Source: Candidatus Rifleibacteriota bacterium
GTDB lineage: Bacteria > Muiribacteriota > Ozemobacteria > Ozemobacterales > Ozemobacteraceae
Assembly (NCBI GenBank): GCA_018818125.1
Contig: JAHISQ010000026.1
Span: 1 to 54,096 of the forward strand
Direction of reading: 5' to 3'
Length of the DNA: 54,096 nt
Under the pieces are notes generated by a model. That model was not told where the DNA came from and made no database searches. It saw only the letters and a list, made by a program, of their open reading frames with translations. A program made the translations under genes and the position numbers. Positions 53,909-54,096 of the stretch are shown here, one piece after another. Position 1 is the first letter of the stretch; each line of letters starts with the position of its first letter.

Positions 53909-54096
53909 ATGGCCAAAACAATTCCAGATCGTGGAGATGTAGTATGGATTGATTTTGACCCATCATTGGGGCATGAACAAGCTGGTCGAAGACCGGGTTT
54001 GATATTGTCCTCTCAAAAATATCATCAAAAAGTAGGATTGGCCATAGTTTGTCCAATAACATCTAAGGCCAAAGGGTATCCTTTTGAAGTTCCGAT
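53909..54096 (+). CDS. mazF: MazF-like endoribonuclease toxin (C-terminus cut by window edge)
   Basis: 62 codons visible, open to the window end. 'RGDVVWIDFDPSLGHEQAGRRPGLILS' is the family N-terminus (PRGDVxWxxFxPxxGxEQxGxRPxxVLS), containing the catalytic Arg of the beta1-beta2 loop region, and 'VCPITSKAKGYPFEVP' is the following strand with the catalytic-site Thr. MazF cuts mRNA at short sequences; MazE blocks it. The remaining about 50 residues lie outside the window. Confidence 0.92.
   Translation, partial: MAKTIPDRGDVVWIDFDPSLGHEQAGRRPGLILSSQKYHQKVGLAIVCPITSKAKGYPFEVP

Noticed and set aside
1..54096. CRISPR arrays, tRNA and rRNA genes, phage genes
   Set aside because: No regularly spaced direct repeats, no tRNA-like cloverleaf in the intergenic regions and no structural phage proteins were found by reading.

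Overview
The window comes from a Gram-negative-type bacterium that I cannot name with certainty. Lipoproteins with a lipobox, signal peptides, a probable outer-membrane barrel, a LysM/SGNH wall enzyme and a dnaE-type replicative polymerase argue for a diderm bacterium. The large sensor-cyclase proteins and the general protein style recall uncultured lineages such as Candidatus Riflebacteria, but that is only a tentative impression. There is no CRISPR array, tRNA, rRNA or phage module that I can see. GC content is patchy: about mid-to-high 40s to 50s in most genes, and clearly AT-rich in the Trm11-like methyltransferase (2619-3557) and the MazEF end.

Left part (1-10.9 kb): a truncated lipoprotein with InlB/Flg_new-type repeats, a DUF2459 protein, a Trm11-like RNA methyltransferase, an OleC-like acyl-CoA ligase standing alone, and several secreted or membrane proteins of unknown function. 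From 20.85 kb leftward to 10.97 kb runs a minus-strand cluster that starts with dnaE, followed by a propeller/barrel protein with a degenerate peptidase-MA-like domain, a NAGPA-type phosphodiester glycosidase, a YgiQ radical-SAM protein and a GNAT acetyltransferase.

Centre (21.1-32.8 kb): the most striking region. Four overlapping plus-strand genes encode four-TM, two-sensor, HAMP-containing class III nucleotide cyclases. They form two consecutive pairs. In each pair the first protein keeps the two metal-binding aspartates but has lost the adenine-specifying lysine and the transition-state Asn/Arg. The second has lost the first metal Asp but keeps Lys, Thr, Asn and Arg. Only a heterodimer of the two would make one complete active site, the logic of the C1/C2 halves of animal membrane adenylyl cyclases. 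The last gene is interrupted by one in-frame TAG. A palindromic MITE-like repeat starts exactly at the end of the operon.

Right part (33-54 kb): a gamma-glutamyltransferase; a minus-strand cluster of a LysM-SGNH hydrolase, an EF-hand membrane protein and a sugar ABC importer lacking its ATPase; fusA with a strong terminator; an NlpC/P60-like secreted protein; an S9 peptidase/GH13 amylase/MATE exporter operon; a secreted DJ-1/PfpI protein; a chelatase-like AAA+/VWA pair joined by an A10 slippery tract; and a MazEF toxin-antitoxin operon with a clear promoter and operator, cut by the window edge.
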